From Alphaproteobacteria bacterium (lineage in GTDB: Bacteria; Pseudomonadota; Alphaproteobacteria; UBA7985; JAUIBT01): a stretch of DNA of 32,074 nt. Below the pieces are notes generated by a model. That model made no database searches and was not told the DNA's origin. It saw only the letters and a list, made by a program, of their open reading frames with translations. Of this stretch, positions 15,699 through 24,406 are shown in pieces (positions within the stretch are counted from its first letter, which is position 1; every line of letters begins with the position of its first letter). The stretch lies in NCBI GenBank assembly GCA_030432195.1, contig JAUIHE010000019.1, positions 1 to 32,074 of the forward strand, written 5' to 3'. The position numbers were made by a program, and so were the translations under genes.

Positions 15699-16004
15699 AT
15701 GCAGGTTCGCATCTACAGCCCCGCAAAGAATACCATGCAGTCAGGTCGCGCAAAGTCCGGCCAGTGGGTCTTGGAGTTCGAGCCCCAAGCCGCGCGCAAA
15801 GTTGAACCTCTGATGGGCTGGGTCTCTTCGTCCGACACCCTGAGCCAGACCCGCTTGCAATTCGATTCCAAAGAAGCGGCAATCGCCTACGCGCAGTCCA
15901 AGGGCTACATCTACTCGCTTGAAGAGCGCAAAGAACGCAAAATCGAGCCCAAGGCCTACGCCGATAACTTCAACAACAAGCGTTTGCTGCGCTGGACGCA
16001 CTAG
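15699..16004 (+). CDS. NDUFS4-like complex I accessory protein (ETC complex I subunit conserved region)
   Basis: 101 residues that correspond to the conserved core of mitochondrial NDUFS4 (18-kDa, AQDQ subunit): VRIYSPAKNTMQSG, WVLEFEP, PLMGWVSSSDTLSQTRLQF, and SKEAAIAYAQSKGYIYSL. In mitochondria this subunit helps assembly and stability of the peripheral arm of NADH:ubiquinone oxidoreductase, and alphaproteobacteria hold the bacterial homologues. The start at 15699 was chosen because homology begins there and AAAGGG lies just upstream; the frame is open back to 15648. There is no mitochondrial-type targeting extension. The gene stands alone, away from any nuo genes. Confidence 0.9.
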   Translation: MQVRIYSPAKNTMQSGRAKSGQWVLEFEPQAARKVEPLMGWVSSSDTLSQTRLQFDSKEAAIAYAQSKGYIYSLEERKERKIEPKAYADNFNNKRLLRWTH

Positions 16005-16024
16005 CGCCGGATATAAGGCCGGCG
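16005..16024 (+). terminator. Hairpin directly after the NDUFS4-like gene
   Basis: Perfect stem CGCCGG/CCGGCG with an eight-base loop (ATATAAGG), starting on the base after the stop codon. No T run follows, so it may protect the mRNA 3' end without acting as an intrinsic terminator. Confidence 0.3.
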
Positions 16025-16090
16025 AAACTCTCGCTCTGGCGTGTCTGGCGCGACAAACGCCCGCCGCGCCAATGCAACCTTTGGCTTGCC

Positions 16091-16744
16091 TTAACCTTCT
16101 TCAGTCAGCAGCAAGTCGAACAGGCGATGAAAGGCCTGCGGCTCCTGCGCGCCCGACAGCGCATATTGTTGATTGAAGACAAACAGCGGAACGCCAGAAA
16201 GGCCCATGGCCCGGGCGGTCGCTTCTTCTTCTTCAATTTCACGGTGGTAGTCGTCTCCTTGCAAAAGCAAGGTCGCACCGGCCTCGTCGAGCCCAGCATT
16301 CGCAGCACAATCCAACAGGACCTCGCTGTCTCCTATGTCGCGGCCTTGGAAGAAGTAGGCCTCAAATAACCCCGTCATCAAAGCGTTTGCGTCTTGGCCG
16401 TGGACTTGGGCCCAGCGCAACAGCCGGTGCGCCTTTAGCGTATTCGGCGTTCTTTGAATGGCTGGAAAATCGAATTTTATCCCAGTTTCTAGACCTTTGA
16501 CCCGAATGTGCTCGTAGGTGGCCTTCGCACGCTCCGGACCGCCGAATTTGGCGGCCAAGTAGGTGAGGCGGTCCATGCCTTCGGGCGGCATGCTGGGGTT
16601 GAGCTGAAAACAGCGCCAGGTGATCGCAAGGTTGAGCGCAGGCTCATAGCTTGCAACGGCCTGTTCTAGTCTGCGCTTGCCGATAAAGCACCAAGGGCAG
16701 ATGGGGTCGGAAAAAACATCAACGTTGATGACAGGGTTGGTCAT
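16091..16744 (-). CDS. DsbA-family oxidoreductase, FrnE-like
   Basis: 217 residues with a thioredoxin-like fold and an inserted helical domain. VDVFSDPICPWCFIGKRRLEQ carries the CPWC redox motif at residues 16-19 (PICPWCFIGKRRLE). WRCFQLNPSMPPEG, the helical part, and the cis-proline segment LSGVPLFVFNQQYALSGAQ follow, the standard FrnE pattern. Family members are cytoplasmic thiol-disulfide oxidoreductases linked to oxidative stress in some species; the partner here is unknown. No signal peptide. It lies 21 bases downstream of ispZ on the same strand, so the two are probably cotranscribed. Confidence 0.9.
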   Translation of the reverse strand: MTNPVINVDVFSDPICPWCFIGKRRLEQAVASYEPALNLAITWRCFQLNPSMPPEGMDRLTYLAAKFGGPERAKATYEHIRVKGLETGIKFDFPAIQRTPNTLKAHRLLRWAQVHGQDANALMTGLFEAYFFQGRDIGDSEVLLDCAANAGLDEAGATLLLQGDDYHREIEEEEATARAMGLSGVPLFVFNQQYALSGAQEPQAFHRLFDLLLTEEG

Positions 16745-16765
16745 AACTATCCTTAGCGCTCCGCC

Positions 16766-17368
16766 CTAGGCTCCAGTTTGATCGGAGCCGTCTTCGTCCG
16801 CTGCGCTCTCGCCGGTATTCAACATGTGATTGCGCACCGAATAGAACATGAGTCCAAAGGCAACCAGCGTAATCGGCACAACCGCAATCTTAAAACCGGC
16901 CCAAACACCGCTTGAAAAATTACGCCAAACGACTTCATTGGCAACCGCCAAAGCCAAAAACATGCCAATCGTGCTGTAAGTGATCTGCAACCAGCCGCGG
17001 TCGGTCAGCTGCAAGCCGCCGCCCATAACTTGTTTGATAATCAGACGCTTGGCCAGCAGCCCACCAGCCAAGACCGCTGCAAACAGACAATAAATCAAGG
17101 TTGGCTTCATCTTGATGAAGGTTTCGTCTTTCAGCCAAAGCGTCAGGCCGCCCATGACAAGAATCAAGACGGTCGAAACAAGCAGCATCGGCGGGATTTT
17201 GCGCTCTACAAACCAGTAGATCGCAACGACGATCGGCGCCAATACAACATAGGACAGCGTCGCCGCCATGATATCAACGCGCAACAGCAGCACGAAGAAA
17301 ACTACCAGAGGACCCAGGTCCAATGCGATCTTAACTCCAGGAGACAAGGCTTTGCGTTCAGTGGTCAT
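16766..17368 (-). CDS. yciB: Inner membrane septation protein IspZ/YciB
   Basis: 200 residues, strongly hydrophobic, with about five membrane segments: near LGPLVVFFVLLLRVDI, SYVVLAPIVVAIYWF, LLVSTVLILVMGG, LIYCLFAAVLAGG and IAVVPITLVAFGLMFY. The start VKIALDLGPLVVFF and the segment FIKMKPTLIYCLFA are family hallmarks (YciB/IspZ), an inner membrane protein linked to cell envelope integrity and septation. The C-terminus is acidic (ESAADEDGSD). Only 25 bases separate its start from a strong terminator of the odhA-odhB operon, so a promoter is hard to place. Confidence 0.92.
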   Translation of the reverse strand: MTTERKALSPGVKIALDLGPLVVFFVLLLRVDIMAATLSYVVLAPIVVAIYWFVERKIPPMLLVSTVLILVMGGLTLWLKDETFIKMKPTLIYCLFAAVLAGGLLAKRLIIKQVMGGGLQLTDRGWLQITYSTIGMFLALAVANEVVWRNFSSGVWAGFKIAVVPITLVAFGLMFYSVRNHMLNTGESAADEDGSDQTGA

Positions 17369-17383
17369 GGACTCAACTTTTCA

Positions 17384-17421
17384 GATTTAAAAAAAGACGG
17401 CTAGCTGTCGCTAGCCGTCTT
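17384..17421 (-). terminator. Strong intrinsic terminator of the odhA-odhB operon
   Basis: A perfect 12-bp stem, AAGACGGCTAGC (17394-17405) with its complement at 17410-17421 and a four-base loop. On the minus strand the stem runs into a T tract (T residues complementary to the A run at about 17389-17395). This is the best terminator in the window. It lies 89 bases after the odhB stop. Confidence 0.9.
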
Positions 17422-17509
17422 CCTAACTTAGGGAACATCGAAGAGCCTGCCAAGCTTGGGCAGCACTCTTTAGCGGCCAAGCTTCCCTCGCCTTGGCCTC
17501 GTTTCGCCC

Positions 17510-18814
17510 TTAGAGATCGAACAATAGGCGTTCGGGCGCTTCAAGCGCTTCCTTAACTTTCACCAAGAAAGTCACAGCCTCGCGACCATCAATGATCCGG
17601 TGATCGTAGGACATCGCCAAATACATCATCGGGCGGATGACGATCTGGCCATTTTCCACAACAGGGCGTTCTTGGATCTTGTGCATACCCAAAATGCCGG
17701 ACTGAGGCGTGTTGAGGATCGGCGTTGAATTCAACGAGCCATAGATACCGCCATTTGAGATGGTGAAGGTGCCGCCTTGCATCTCTGCCATCGACAACTT
17801 GCCATCGCGTGCGCGCACACCAAAATCAGCGATTGTTTTCTCAACATCAGCGAAGCTCATGTCGTCCGCATCACGCAGAACCGGCACGACCAATCCGCTG
17901 GGCGTACCAACTGCAACGCCTACGTTGAAATAGTTCTTATAGATGATGTCGGTGCCGTCGATCTCGGCATTGACCGCGGGCAAATCCTTCAGGGCGTTGA
18001 CGCAGGCCTTCACGAAGAAGGACATGAAACCCAGCTTGACGCCGTGTTTGGCCACGAAGTCGTCTTGCAGGCGCTTACGAGTCGCCATCACCGCCGACAT
18101 ATCAACCTCGTTGAAAGTCGTGAGCATAGCGGCGGTATTTTGGGCCTCTTTCAGACGGCGCGCGATGGTCTGGCGCAGGCGTGTCATCCGAACGCGCTCT
18201 TCGCGGGGTCCTGTTTCACGCGGTGCTGCGGGCGCAGCGATTGGGGCAGGCGCCGGAGCAGGGGCCGCCGCGGCTGCAAGAACATCGCCCTTTGTTAGGC
18301 GCCCATCTTTGCCCGATCCAGGAATGTCAGCAGCATTGAGCTGTTGGTTTTCGGCCAGCAGCTTTGCGACGGCTGGCGACTTGGCATCGGAAGCGGCGGC
18401 AGGTGCGGGCGCTGCACGTGTTGGCAGATCCGGCATTGCTGCCTGGGTGCTTGCCTGGGTGCTTGCCTGGGTGCTTGCCTGGGTGCTTGCCTGGGTGCTT
18501 GCCTGGGTGCTTGCCTGGGTGCTTGCCTGGGTGCTTGCTGGCGCGCTGGCGGGGACGGGCGCTGCCGCAGCACTGGCGCTTTCATCGATCATGCCCAAAA
18601 CGGCGCCGACTTCGACCGTCGCACCTTCTTCAGCCAAGACCTGGTGCAGAACACCGGCGGCCGTTGCATTGACTTCCAACGTCACTTTATCTGTCTCCAG
18701 CTCGACCAGCGCTTCATCAAGCGTCACAGTGTCGCCAGGCTTTTTCAACCAGTTTGAGACCGTGGCCTCGGTTACAGACTCGCCCAATGTTGGGACCAAA
18801 ATTTCGCTTGCCAT
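17510..18814 (-). CDS. odhB: Dihydrolipoyl succinyltransferase, E2 of 2-oxoglutarate dehydrogenase
   Basis: 434 residues. The lipoyl domain (about 2-76) has ETDKVTLEV with the lipoyl-lysine at about 43; the peripheral subunit-binding domain follows ([26 protein letters not shown]); the C-terminal acyltransferase domain ends with [11 protein letters not shown], with catalytic His about 405 and Asp about 409. It transfers the succinyl group from E1 to CoA. The ATG at 18814 has AGGAAA upstream; the frame extends to 18874 but homology starts at MASEIL. The linker after the lipoyl domain contains eight identical ASTQ repeats. It follows odhA by 59 bases. The E3 gene (lpd), often next to it, is not in the window. 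Confidence 0.96.
   Translation of the reverse strand: MASEILVPTLGESVTEATVSNWLKKPGDTVTLDEALVELETDKVTLEVNATAAGVLHQVLAEEGATVEVGAVLGMIDESASAAAAPVPASAPASTQASTQASTQASTQASTQASTQASTQASTQAAMPDLPTRAAPAPAAASDAKSPAVAKLLAENQQLNAADIPGSGKDGRLTKGDVLAAAAAPAPAPAPIAAPAAPRETGPREERVRMTRLRQTIARRLKEAQNTAAMLTTFNEVDMSAVMATRKRLQDDFVAKHGVKLGFMSFFVKACVNALKDLPAVNAEIDGTDIIYKNYFNVGVAVGTPSGLVVPVLRDADDMSFADVEKTIADFGVRARDGKLSMAEMQGGTFTISNGGIYGSLNSTPILNTPQSGILGMHKIQERPVVENGQIVIRPMMYLAMSYDHRIIDGREAVTFLVKVKEALEAPERLLFDL
18441..18536 (-). repeat. 12-bp tandem repeat, 8 identical copies, coding ASTQ in the OdhB linker
   Basis: The unit GCCTGGGTGCTT (plus strand) occurs eight times with no base change. On the minus strand it encodes ASTQ repeated eight times in the Ala/Pro-rich linker between the lipoyl and subunit-binding domains. 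Absence of silent changes points to recent expansion by slippage or recombination, or to active homogenisation. Confidence 0.97.
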
Positions 18815-18873
18815 GTCGTTTCCTATTTGCGGGGCGTTTTGCTGGGGGCGATGGATGCAAGACCCAACCCGCA

Positions 18874-21783
18874 CTAGCGGGTTATGGGGCCTGTTAAAGC
18901 AGCGGTGATAAGCGCAGCTTGTTGCGCGGCGTGTTTGCTGGCTGAGCCGGTTGCTGGTGAAGCAGCCTCTGCGCGGCCAGCGTAGCCAGCGCGCGTATGT
19001 TCAGCGCCAAGTTTGATAAAGGTCTTCTCAAGCCTCGGCTCAATAAAGCTCCAAGCTCCCATATTTTTGGGTTCTTCTTGGCACCAAACGAACTCGGCAT
19101 GCTTGAAGACTTTCAGCTCTTCCAAAAGCGCGTCTTCTGGGAACGGGTAGAGCTGCTCAACACGCATGACATAGACGTCCTTGACGCCCTGTTCCTCGGC
19201 CGCGGCCTTAATGTCGTAGTAGACCTTGCCGGAGCACAGGATGACCCGGCGGGTCTCATGCGGTTCACAAGCCGGACTGTCATCCCATAATAGCCGGTGG
19301 AAGTTGGTGCCGTCCAGGAACTCTTCCTTGCGCGACTGGGCTTGCTTGTGTCGCAGCAGCGACTTGGGCGAAAAGACCACCAGAGGCTTACGGAAGCGGC
19401 GGTGGATCTGACGACGCAAAACGTGGAAGTAGTTCGCGGGCGTCGTAACGTTGACGATCTGCCAGTTGTCTTCCGCACTCATCTGCAAGAAGCGTTCGAT
19501 GCGAGCGGAGGAGTGCTCTGGGCCTTGGCCTTCAAAGCCGTGGGGCAGCAGCATCACCAGGCCCGAAAAGCGCAGCCACTTACTCTCTGCCGAAGCGATG
19601 AACTGGTCGATCATGATTTGGGCGCCGTTCGCGAAGTCACCGAACTGGGCTTCCCAAAGCGTCAGACCGTTAGGCTCAGCGGTTGAATAACCGTATTCAA
19701 AGCCCAGCACCGCGTATTCAGACAAGTGCGAGTTGTGGATATCCAAGAAGGCTTCTTGATCTGCCCGCAAGTTGTTGAGCGGCAAATAGGGTTCTTCGCT
19801 CACCTGGTCGATCAAAGCAGCATGGCGGTGCGAGAAGGTGCCGCGGCGCACGTCCTGGCCAGAAAAACGGATAGGGTGCCCTTCGTCCAACAAAGTGCCA
19901 AACGCCAGGGCCTCTCCGGTTCCCCAGTCAAAACCTTCGCCCTTTTCGAACATGTCCTGCTTGGCTTTCAACAAGCGCGTCAGCTTGGAATTCAGGTTGA
20001 AGCCTTCAGGGACGGTGGTCAAGGCCTTGCCGACGCGATCATAGGCATCTTCTTTGATCGCCGTATGGCCGCGGCGCGGGCCGTCGTCGGGGTTGCCGCG
20101 TTCATAGTCTTCCCACATGCCACGAAGCATGTCGGGCTCGTTAGCACGGAAGGTGTCGGACAATTCAAACGACTCGTCCAACTCGCGCTCTTTATCTGCG
20201 CGGATCTTATCGACGGCGGCCTGGCTCAAGGTACCTTCGCCGATCAGCTTGGCTGCGTAAATTTCTGAGACCTTTGGATGTTTTTCAATGGCCTTGTACA
20301 TCAGCGGCTGGCTAAAGCGCGGCTCGTCGCCCTCGTTGTGACCAAAGCGTCGATAGCAGAACAGATCGATGACAATGTCTTTCTTGAACTGCTGGCGGAA
20401 CTCGGTTGCGATACGCGCCACGTGGACCACTGCTTCCGGATCGTCGCCGTTGACGTGCAAGATCGGCGCGGCAATCATTTTCGCAACGTCGGTGCAGTAG
20501 GGGCCAGACCGCGCATTGCTGGGGTTCGTCGTGAAGCCGATCTGGTTGTTGACGACCAGATGGATTGTGCCACCGACGCGATAGCCCTTCAGCTCTGACA
20601 TCTCCAGCGTTTCCGGCACGACGCCTTGGCCCGCAAACGCGGCATCACCATGCAGCAAAATGGGCATGACACGGGTACGCTCTTCATCGCCCTTTTGGTT
20701 CTGCTTGGCGCGCACCTTACCGGCAACCACCGGGTTAACTGCTTCCAAATGCGATGGGTTCGCGGTCAACGACAGGTGGACCTTGTTGTCGTCAAATTCG
20801 CGGTCGTCTGAAGCTCCCAAGTGGTACTTTACGTCACCAGAGCCAACAACATCGTCGGGTACGTTGAACTGATGACCTTTGAACTCCGCAAAGATCGTCG
20901 CGTAGGCCTTGTTCATGACATTGGCAAGCACGTTCAGCCGCCCACGGTGCGGCATACCGATGACCACCTCGTCAATGCCCAGTTGGCCGCCGCGTTTTAG
21001 GATTTGCTCCATGGCGGGCATAAGCGCTTCGCCGCCGTCCAGACCAAAACGCTTCGTCCCTTTGAACTTCTTGTCCAAATAGGCTTCAAAGCTCTCAGCA
21101 TCGACAATGCGCTCGAAGATCGCGGTCTTGCCGGCAAGGGTAAAATCGGTGTGGTTCGAAATCTTTTCGATGCGCTCTTGGATCCAGCTTTTCTGAGCGG
21201 GTTCCTGGATGTGCATGTATTCAACGCCGACGCTTCCGCAGTAGGTTGCGGTCAGGCGCTCCAAAACTTCTTCCAGCGTTGGGTCATAGTCGCCAAAGCC
21301 CAAGACGCCCCCAACATAGATTGGACGGCCATAGTCATCTTCGCCGAGGCCGTGGAACGCAGGGTCCAGCTCGCGAATGGGCTCGTGCTTTTTCAGCCCC
21401 AAGGGGTCCAGTTTGGCGTAGTGATGGCCCAGAACGCGAAACGCGCGAACCAATCCGATGACCTTAATGGTCCGTTCCGTGGCATCTGTATGGGCACGGC
21501 TGTCGCTGACCACCGGTTCTTTGGCCCCAGCTTTGCCGTTCGGTTTGGGGGCGTCTGGATCCTTAACGCCAATGACGCGCGTCTGCCGCGCCGCCCAGTT
21601 GGGGCCCTCAATATCCGCCAACAAGCTGCGCTCGTCTTCGCCCAATTCTGCGAAGAACGATTGCCAATCCGGTTCGACGTCGCTGGGAGCCGCCAGGTAT
21701 CTTTGATACAGCTGTGAAATGAAGGTGATGTTGCCCGCATTCAAAAATGCAAGCGGGTCGCGTTGGTCGGCTGGCTGTGTCAT
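18874..21783 (-). CDS. odhA: 2-oxoglutarate dehydrogenase E1 component
   Basis: 969 residues, thiamine-diphosphate-dependent E1, which decarboxylates 2-oxoglutarate and passes the succinyl group to OdhB. Landmarks: [20 protein letters not shown] at the N-terminus (E2-binding part), [29 protein letters not shown], the cofactor segment [33 protein letters not shown] ([10 protein letters not shown] core), SHRHAAL and [23 protein letters not shown] ([12 protein letters not shown] core). Length and order are normal. It is the first gene of the pair with odhB and reads away from the suf operon. ATG at 21783; no strong ribosome binding site is visible. Confidence 0.97.
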   Translation of the reverse strand: MTQPADQRDPLAFLNAGNITFISQLYQRYLAAPSDVEPDWQSFFAELGEDERSLLADIEGPNWAARQTRVIGVKDPDAPKPNGKAGAKEPVVSDSRAHTDATERTIKVIGLVRAFRVLGHHYAKLDPLGLKKHEPIRELDPAFHGLGEDDYGRPIYVGGVLGFGDYDPTLEEVLERLTATYCGSVGVEYMHIQEPAQKSWIQERIEKISNHTDFTLAGKTAIFERIVDAESFEAYLDKKFKGTKRFGLDGGEALMPAMEQILKRGGQLGIDEVVIGMPHRGRLNVLANVMNKAYATIFAEFKGHQFNVPDDVVGSGDVKYHLGASDDREFDDNKVHLSLTANPSHLEAVNPVVAGKVRAKQNQKGDEERTRVMPILLHGDAAFAGQGVVPETLEMSELKGYRVGGTIHLVVNNQIGFTTNPSNARSGPYCTDVAKMIAAPILHVNGDDPEAVVHVARIATEFRQQFKKDIVIDLFCYRRFGHNEGDEPRFSQPLMYKAIEKHPKVSEIYAAKLIGEGTLSQAAVDKIRADKERELDESFELSDTFRANEPDMLRGMWEDYERGNPDDGPRRGHTAIKEDAYDRVGKALTTVPEGFNLNSKLTRLLKAKQDMFEKGEGFDWGTGEALAFGTLLDEGHPIRFSGQDVRRGTFSHRHAALIDQVSEEPYLPLNNLRADQEAFLDIHNSHLSEYAVLGFEYGYSTAEPNGLTLWEAQFGDFANGAQIMIDQFIASAESKWLRFSGLVMLLPHGFEGQGPEHSSARIERFLQMSAEDNWQIVNVTTPANYFHVLRRQIHRRFRKPLVVFSPKSLLRHKQAQSRKEEFLDGTNFHRLLWDDSPACEPHETRRVILCSGKVYYDIKAAAEEQGVKDVYVMRVEQLYPFPEDALLEELKVFKHAEFVWCQEEPKNMGAWSFIEPRLEKTFIKLGAEHTRAGYAGRAEAASPATGSASKHAAQQAALITAALTGPITR

Positions 21784-22091
21784 GCCATGGTCTCGCGAGC
21801 GACTTATGAAATTTGACGCCCGTGCCCTTCGTTAGTGGTCTATAATTAAGCTTGTGTCCAAAAGCCGCGAGTCAAACGTCGCGTCTTGCTTACCTTATGC
21901 CGCGACTAGACGACGCCTCGGGTATAGAACGCCGCCCCACGAGTGTCACGCCAAATTCGCAACCTTCTTGCCAGAATTTCAAGGCTGTCAAACGAGTCTT
22001 TGCACGGGTTTACCAACTCGCACCCCCATGCTCTTTGCAAGACGCTATGCAAGGGTGTTTGATCTGTTCATTTGCGCATTTGTTGCATGTC

Positions 22092-22137
22092 ATTGGGGGC
22101 GTAATCCAAGGCTTCTGCGAACACCAAACGCCCCAAT
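22092..22137. other. Bulged stem-loop upstream of the suf promoter
   Basis: ATTGGGGGCGT (22092-22102) pairs with ACGCCCCAAT (22128-22137) over ten base pairs with one bulged G and a 25-base loop. No T run follows on either strand. It could be part of a short RNA or a DNA-level structure; function not recognisable. Confidence 0.35.
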
Positions 22138-22172
22138 CGTTAAAAAAGGACCGAATTTTTCCCATTTCAAGA

Positions 22173-22201
22173 TTGACGGCCTTTTAGAATGGTTCTAAAT
22201 A
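22173..22201 (+). promoter_or_regulatory. Promoter of the suf operon
   Basis: TTGACG (22173-22178) and TAAATA (22196-22201) with a 17-base spacer, five of six and five of six matches to the sigma-70 consensus. It precedes the Rrf2 regulator gene by about 65 bases. This is the best promoter seen in the window. Confidence 0.7.
22183..22199 (+). promoter_or_regulatory. 17-bp dyad in the suf promoter, candidate Rrf2 operator
   Basis: TTTAGAA-TGG-TTCTAAA, perfect 7-bp arms. It covers most of the spacer and the first bases of the -10, so a bound protein would block RNA polymerase. The next gene encodes an Rrf2-family protein, the obvious candidate for self-repression. Confidence 0.65.
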
Positions 22202-22266
22202 AGAAACAGGGTGCCACAAACGACGCCCGCCACCCGTCAAGTGTCTTTGGAATAGAAACCGCCAGC

Positions 22267-22764
22267 ATGAAACTCAATCGTCTCACTGATTATGCCGTCT
22301 TGGTATTGTGGCGACTGAGCCAAGCGCCAAAGAGCGGAGAAACCATGGACAAAAACGGAGCGCGCATGCTTGCCGCTCCGGCCCTCGCCGATGAGACGGT
22401 CGTGCCTCTGCCGACCGTCTCCAAGGTGCTGAAACTGCTGTCCCGCGCTGGCCTGTTGTTGTCATCGCGCGGCGTCAACGGCGGCTACTCTCTTGCCCGC
22501 GCACCGAACGAAATTAGCGTCGCGGACATTATCGGTGCAATCGAAGGCCCTTTGTCGCTGACGGCTTGTGTGGATGACGGCGATACAGTCTGCGAGCATA
22601 CCGCGATGTGCGGCATGTCGGGCAATTGGGATCGTGTCAATCGCAAAGTCCTAGCCGTTTTGGAGAGCATCGATTTGACGGAGATGGCCCCCAAGCCCGC
22701 GGACTTCATGAGCAGCATACCAATCGCCTCGGCCAACCATGGCGCGAACAAAGCGACGGCATAG
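22267..22764 (+). CDS. Rrf2-family regulator of the SUF system
   Basis: 165 residues. An Rrf2 winged helix begins MKLNRLTDYAVLVLWRLS and includes the recognition region VSKVLKLLSRAGLLLSSRGVNGGYSLAR (core GVNGGYSLAR). Three cysteines, about 101, 109 and 115 (CVDDGDTVC, then MCG), form the likely iron-sulfur binding set; IscR has three with different spacing (x5 and x5, here x7 and x5). It matches the class of SUF-operon regulators found before sufB in many proteobacteria. The ATG at 22267 is where Rrf2 homology starts; the frame runs upstream to 22189 across the dyad. sufB follows 87 bases later. Confidence 0.9.
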   Translation: MKLNRLTDYAVLVLWRLSQAPKSGETMDKNGARMLAAPALADETVVPLPTVSKVLKLLSRAGLLLSSRGVNGGYSLARAPNEISVADIIGAIEGPLSLTACVDDGDTVCEHTAMCGMSGNWDRVNRKVLAVLESIDLTEMAPKPADFMSSIPIASANHGANKATA

Positions 22765-22851
22765 ACACCGAACCTCTTCCGCAAGCAATTGCAGCGGCCC
22801 AAGATTAGATAACCCAGCTAGGCCACCCAGCTAGACGACAAGGCAAACACC

Positions 22852-24309
22852 ATGGCAGCAACCGTAGATACTGTTGAGCGCGTCAAAAAGATATCGGTCG
22901 AAACCTACAAATACGGCTTCGAGACTGACGTCGAAATGGATCGCATCCCCAAGGGGTTGAACGAAGACATCGTTCGGATGATTTCGGCCAAGAAGAACGA
23001 GCCCGAATGGTTGTTGGACTGGCGCCTTGAGGCCTATCGTCGTTGGACGCAAATGGAAGAACCCGATTGGGCCAAGGTGTCGTTTCCTAAGATCGACTAC
23101 AACGACTACTACTATTACGCCGCGCCCAAGAGCCTTGCCGACAAGCCCAAGTCACTTGACGAGGTGGACCCCAAGTTGCTGGACACCTACAAGCGTTTGG
23201 GCATTCCCCTAGATGAGCAAGAGCGGTTGGCAGGTGTCGCCGTTGATGCGGTGTTCGACTCGGTCTCCGTCGCGACGACCTTCAAGCACAAGCTTGAAGA
23301 AGCTGGCGTGATTTTTATGCCGATTTCTGAGGCGGTAGCCAAGCACCCTGAGCTGGTTCAAAAATACCTTGGTACAGTGGTTCCAACGACAGACAATTAT
23401 TTTGCTGCGCTCAATTCGGCGGTCTTTACCGACGGCTCGTTCGTCTACGTCCCAAAGGGCGTTCGCTGCCCGATGGAGCTTTCAACTTACTTCCGCATTA
23501 ACGCGCAAGAGACCGGCCAGTTCGAGCGAACGCTGATCGTTTGCGACGACGATGCTTATGTATCCTACCTGGAGGGCTGCACGGCCCCCATGCGTGATGA
23601 AAACCAGCTGCACGCCGCTGTGGTTGAACTGATCGTTATGGACAATGCCGAAATCAAATACTCGACTGTTCAAAACTGGTATCCGGGCGATGAAAACGGC
23701 AAGGGCGGCATCTATAACTTCGTGACCAAGCGCGCCCAGTGCCGCGGTGTCAATTCCAAGGTCTCTTGGACGCAAGTCGAGACCGGTTCGGCCGTCACCT
23801 GGAAATATCCCTCATGTGTGCTGCAAGGTGATGGCTCGCAAGGTGAGTTCTATTCCATCGCCATTACCAACAACTTGCAGCAAGCCGATACCGGGACAAA
23901 AATGATCCACGTCGGCAAGAACACGCGCTCGCGCATCATTTCTAAGGGCATCTCGGCAGGGCGTTCCGATCAGACCTATCGCGGCCTGGTTAAGATGCTG
24001 CCCAAGGCGCAAGGCGCGCGCAATTTCACGCAGTGTGACTCGCTGCTGATCGGCGATCGCTGCGGCGCCCACACCGTGCCTTACATCGAAGTGGCCAACC
24101 CTAGTGCGGCCGTCGAGCACGAAGCAACGACCTCAAAAGTGTCTGACGATCAACTGTTTTACTGTCGCCAACGCGGCATGAATGAGGAGAAGGCTTTGGC
24201 TCTCATCGTCAACGGTTTCGTCAAAGAGGTCCTGCAAGAGCTGCCGATGGAATTCGCGGTTGAGGCGCAAGCCCTGGTCGAAATCAGCCTTGAAGGCTCG
24301 GTCGGCTAG
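22852..24309 (+). CDS. sufB: Fe-S cluster scaffold protein SufB
   Basis: 485 residues, full length. The N-terminal part has [23 protein letters not shown] (core [14 protein letters not shown]) and the [17 protein letters not shown] segment; the C-terminal part has [20 protein letters not shown], with Cys and His typical of the site shared with SufD, and [13 protein letters not shown]. SufB forms the SufB-C2-D scaffold on which new clusters are built from sulfur given by SufS. Second gene of the suf operon; a weak AAGG ribosome binding site lies 11 bases before the ATG. Confidence 0.97.
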   Translation: MAATVDTVERVKKISVETYKYGFETDVEMDRIPKGLNEDIVRMISAKKNEPEWLLDWRLEAYRRWTQMEEPDWAKVSFPKIDYNDYYYYAAPKSLADKPKSLDEVDPKLLDTYKRLGIPLDEQERLAGVAVDAVFDSVSVATTFKHKLEEAGVIFMPISEAVAKHPELVQKYLGTVVPTTDNYFAALNSAVFTDGSFVYVPKGVRCPMELSTYFRINAQETGQFERTLIVCDDDAYVSYLEGCTAPMRDENQLHAAVVELIVMDNAEIKYSTVQNWYPGDENGKGGIYNFVTKRAQCRGVNSKVSWTQVETGSAVTWKYPSCVLQGDGSQGEFYSIAITNNLQQADTGTKMIHVGKNTRSRIISKGISAGRSDQTYRGLVKMLPKAQGARNFTQCDSLLIGDRCGAHTVPYIEVANPSAAVEHEATTSKVSDDQLFYCRQRGMNEEKALALIVNGFVKEVLQELPMEFAVEAQALVEISLEGSVG

Positions 24310-24357
24310 AGCCCCCACTTTTTCTAGGCCCGCAAGCGGCCACCCCAAATAAAAGTC

Positions 24358-24381
24358 CAGCGCGGCCAGGAATTCGCGCTG
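24358..24381 (+). other. Stem-loop in the sufB-sufC gap
   Basis: CAGCGCG (24358-24364) pairs with CGCGCTG (24375-24381) around a ten-base loop in the 97-base spacer, 25 bases before the sufC ATG. It may tune mRNA stability or relative yields of SufB and SufC; no T run follows, so termination is unlikely. Confidence 0.35.
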
Positions 24382-24406
24382 CCCAGATACACCAAAGGAC
24401 GTTCGC

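Larger units (their letters stand above)
21784..22266. other. 483-base divergent region between odhA and the suf regulator
   Basis: No credible protein. Two overlapping frames (about 111 and 114 codons) are open on the plus strand but read as unstructured sequence. A perfect TATAAT occurs on the plus strand at 21841-21846 without a -35 at 16-18 bp (nearest TTGACG at 21813 gives a 22-bp spacer). A bulged long-range stem pairs 22092-22102 with 22128-22137. The last part holds the suf promoter and dyad, listed separately. Confidence 0.55.

Noticed and set aside
17943-18908. 321-codon plus-strand frame with a WVLA repeat
   Set aside because: It is the reverse reading of the OdhB ASTQ repeat and flanking odhB; the repeat is open in several frames.
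21813-21846. TTGACG with TATAAT as a plus-strand promoter
   Set aside because: The spacer would be 22 bases, too long for a normal sigma-70 promoter; kept only as a note in the gap entry.
21852-22198. Two overlapping frames of 111 and 114 codons upstream of the suf regulator
   Set aside because: They overlap out of frame, have no ribosome binding site or family pattern, and run into the suf promoter. A small protein cannot be fully excluded.
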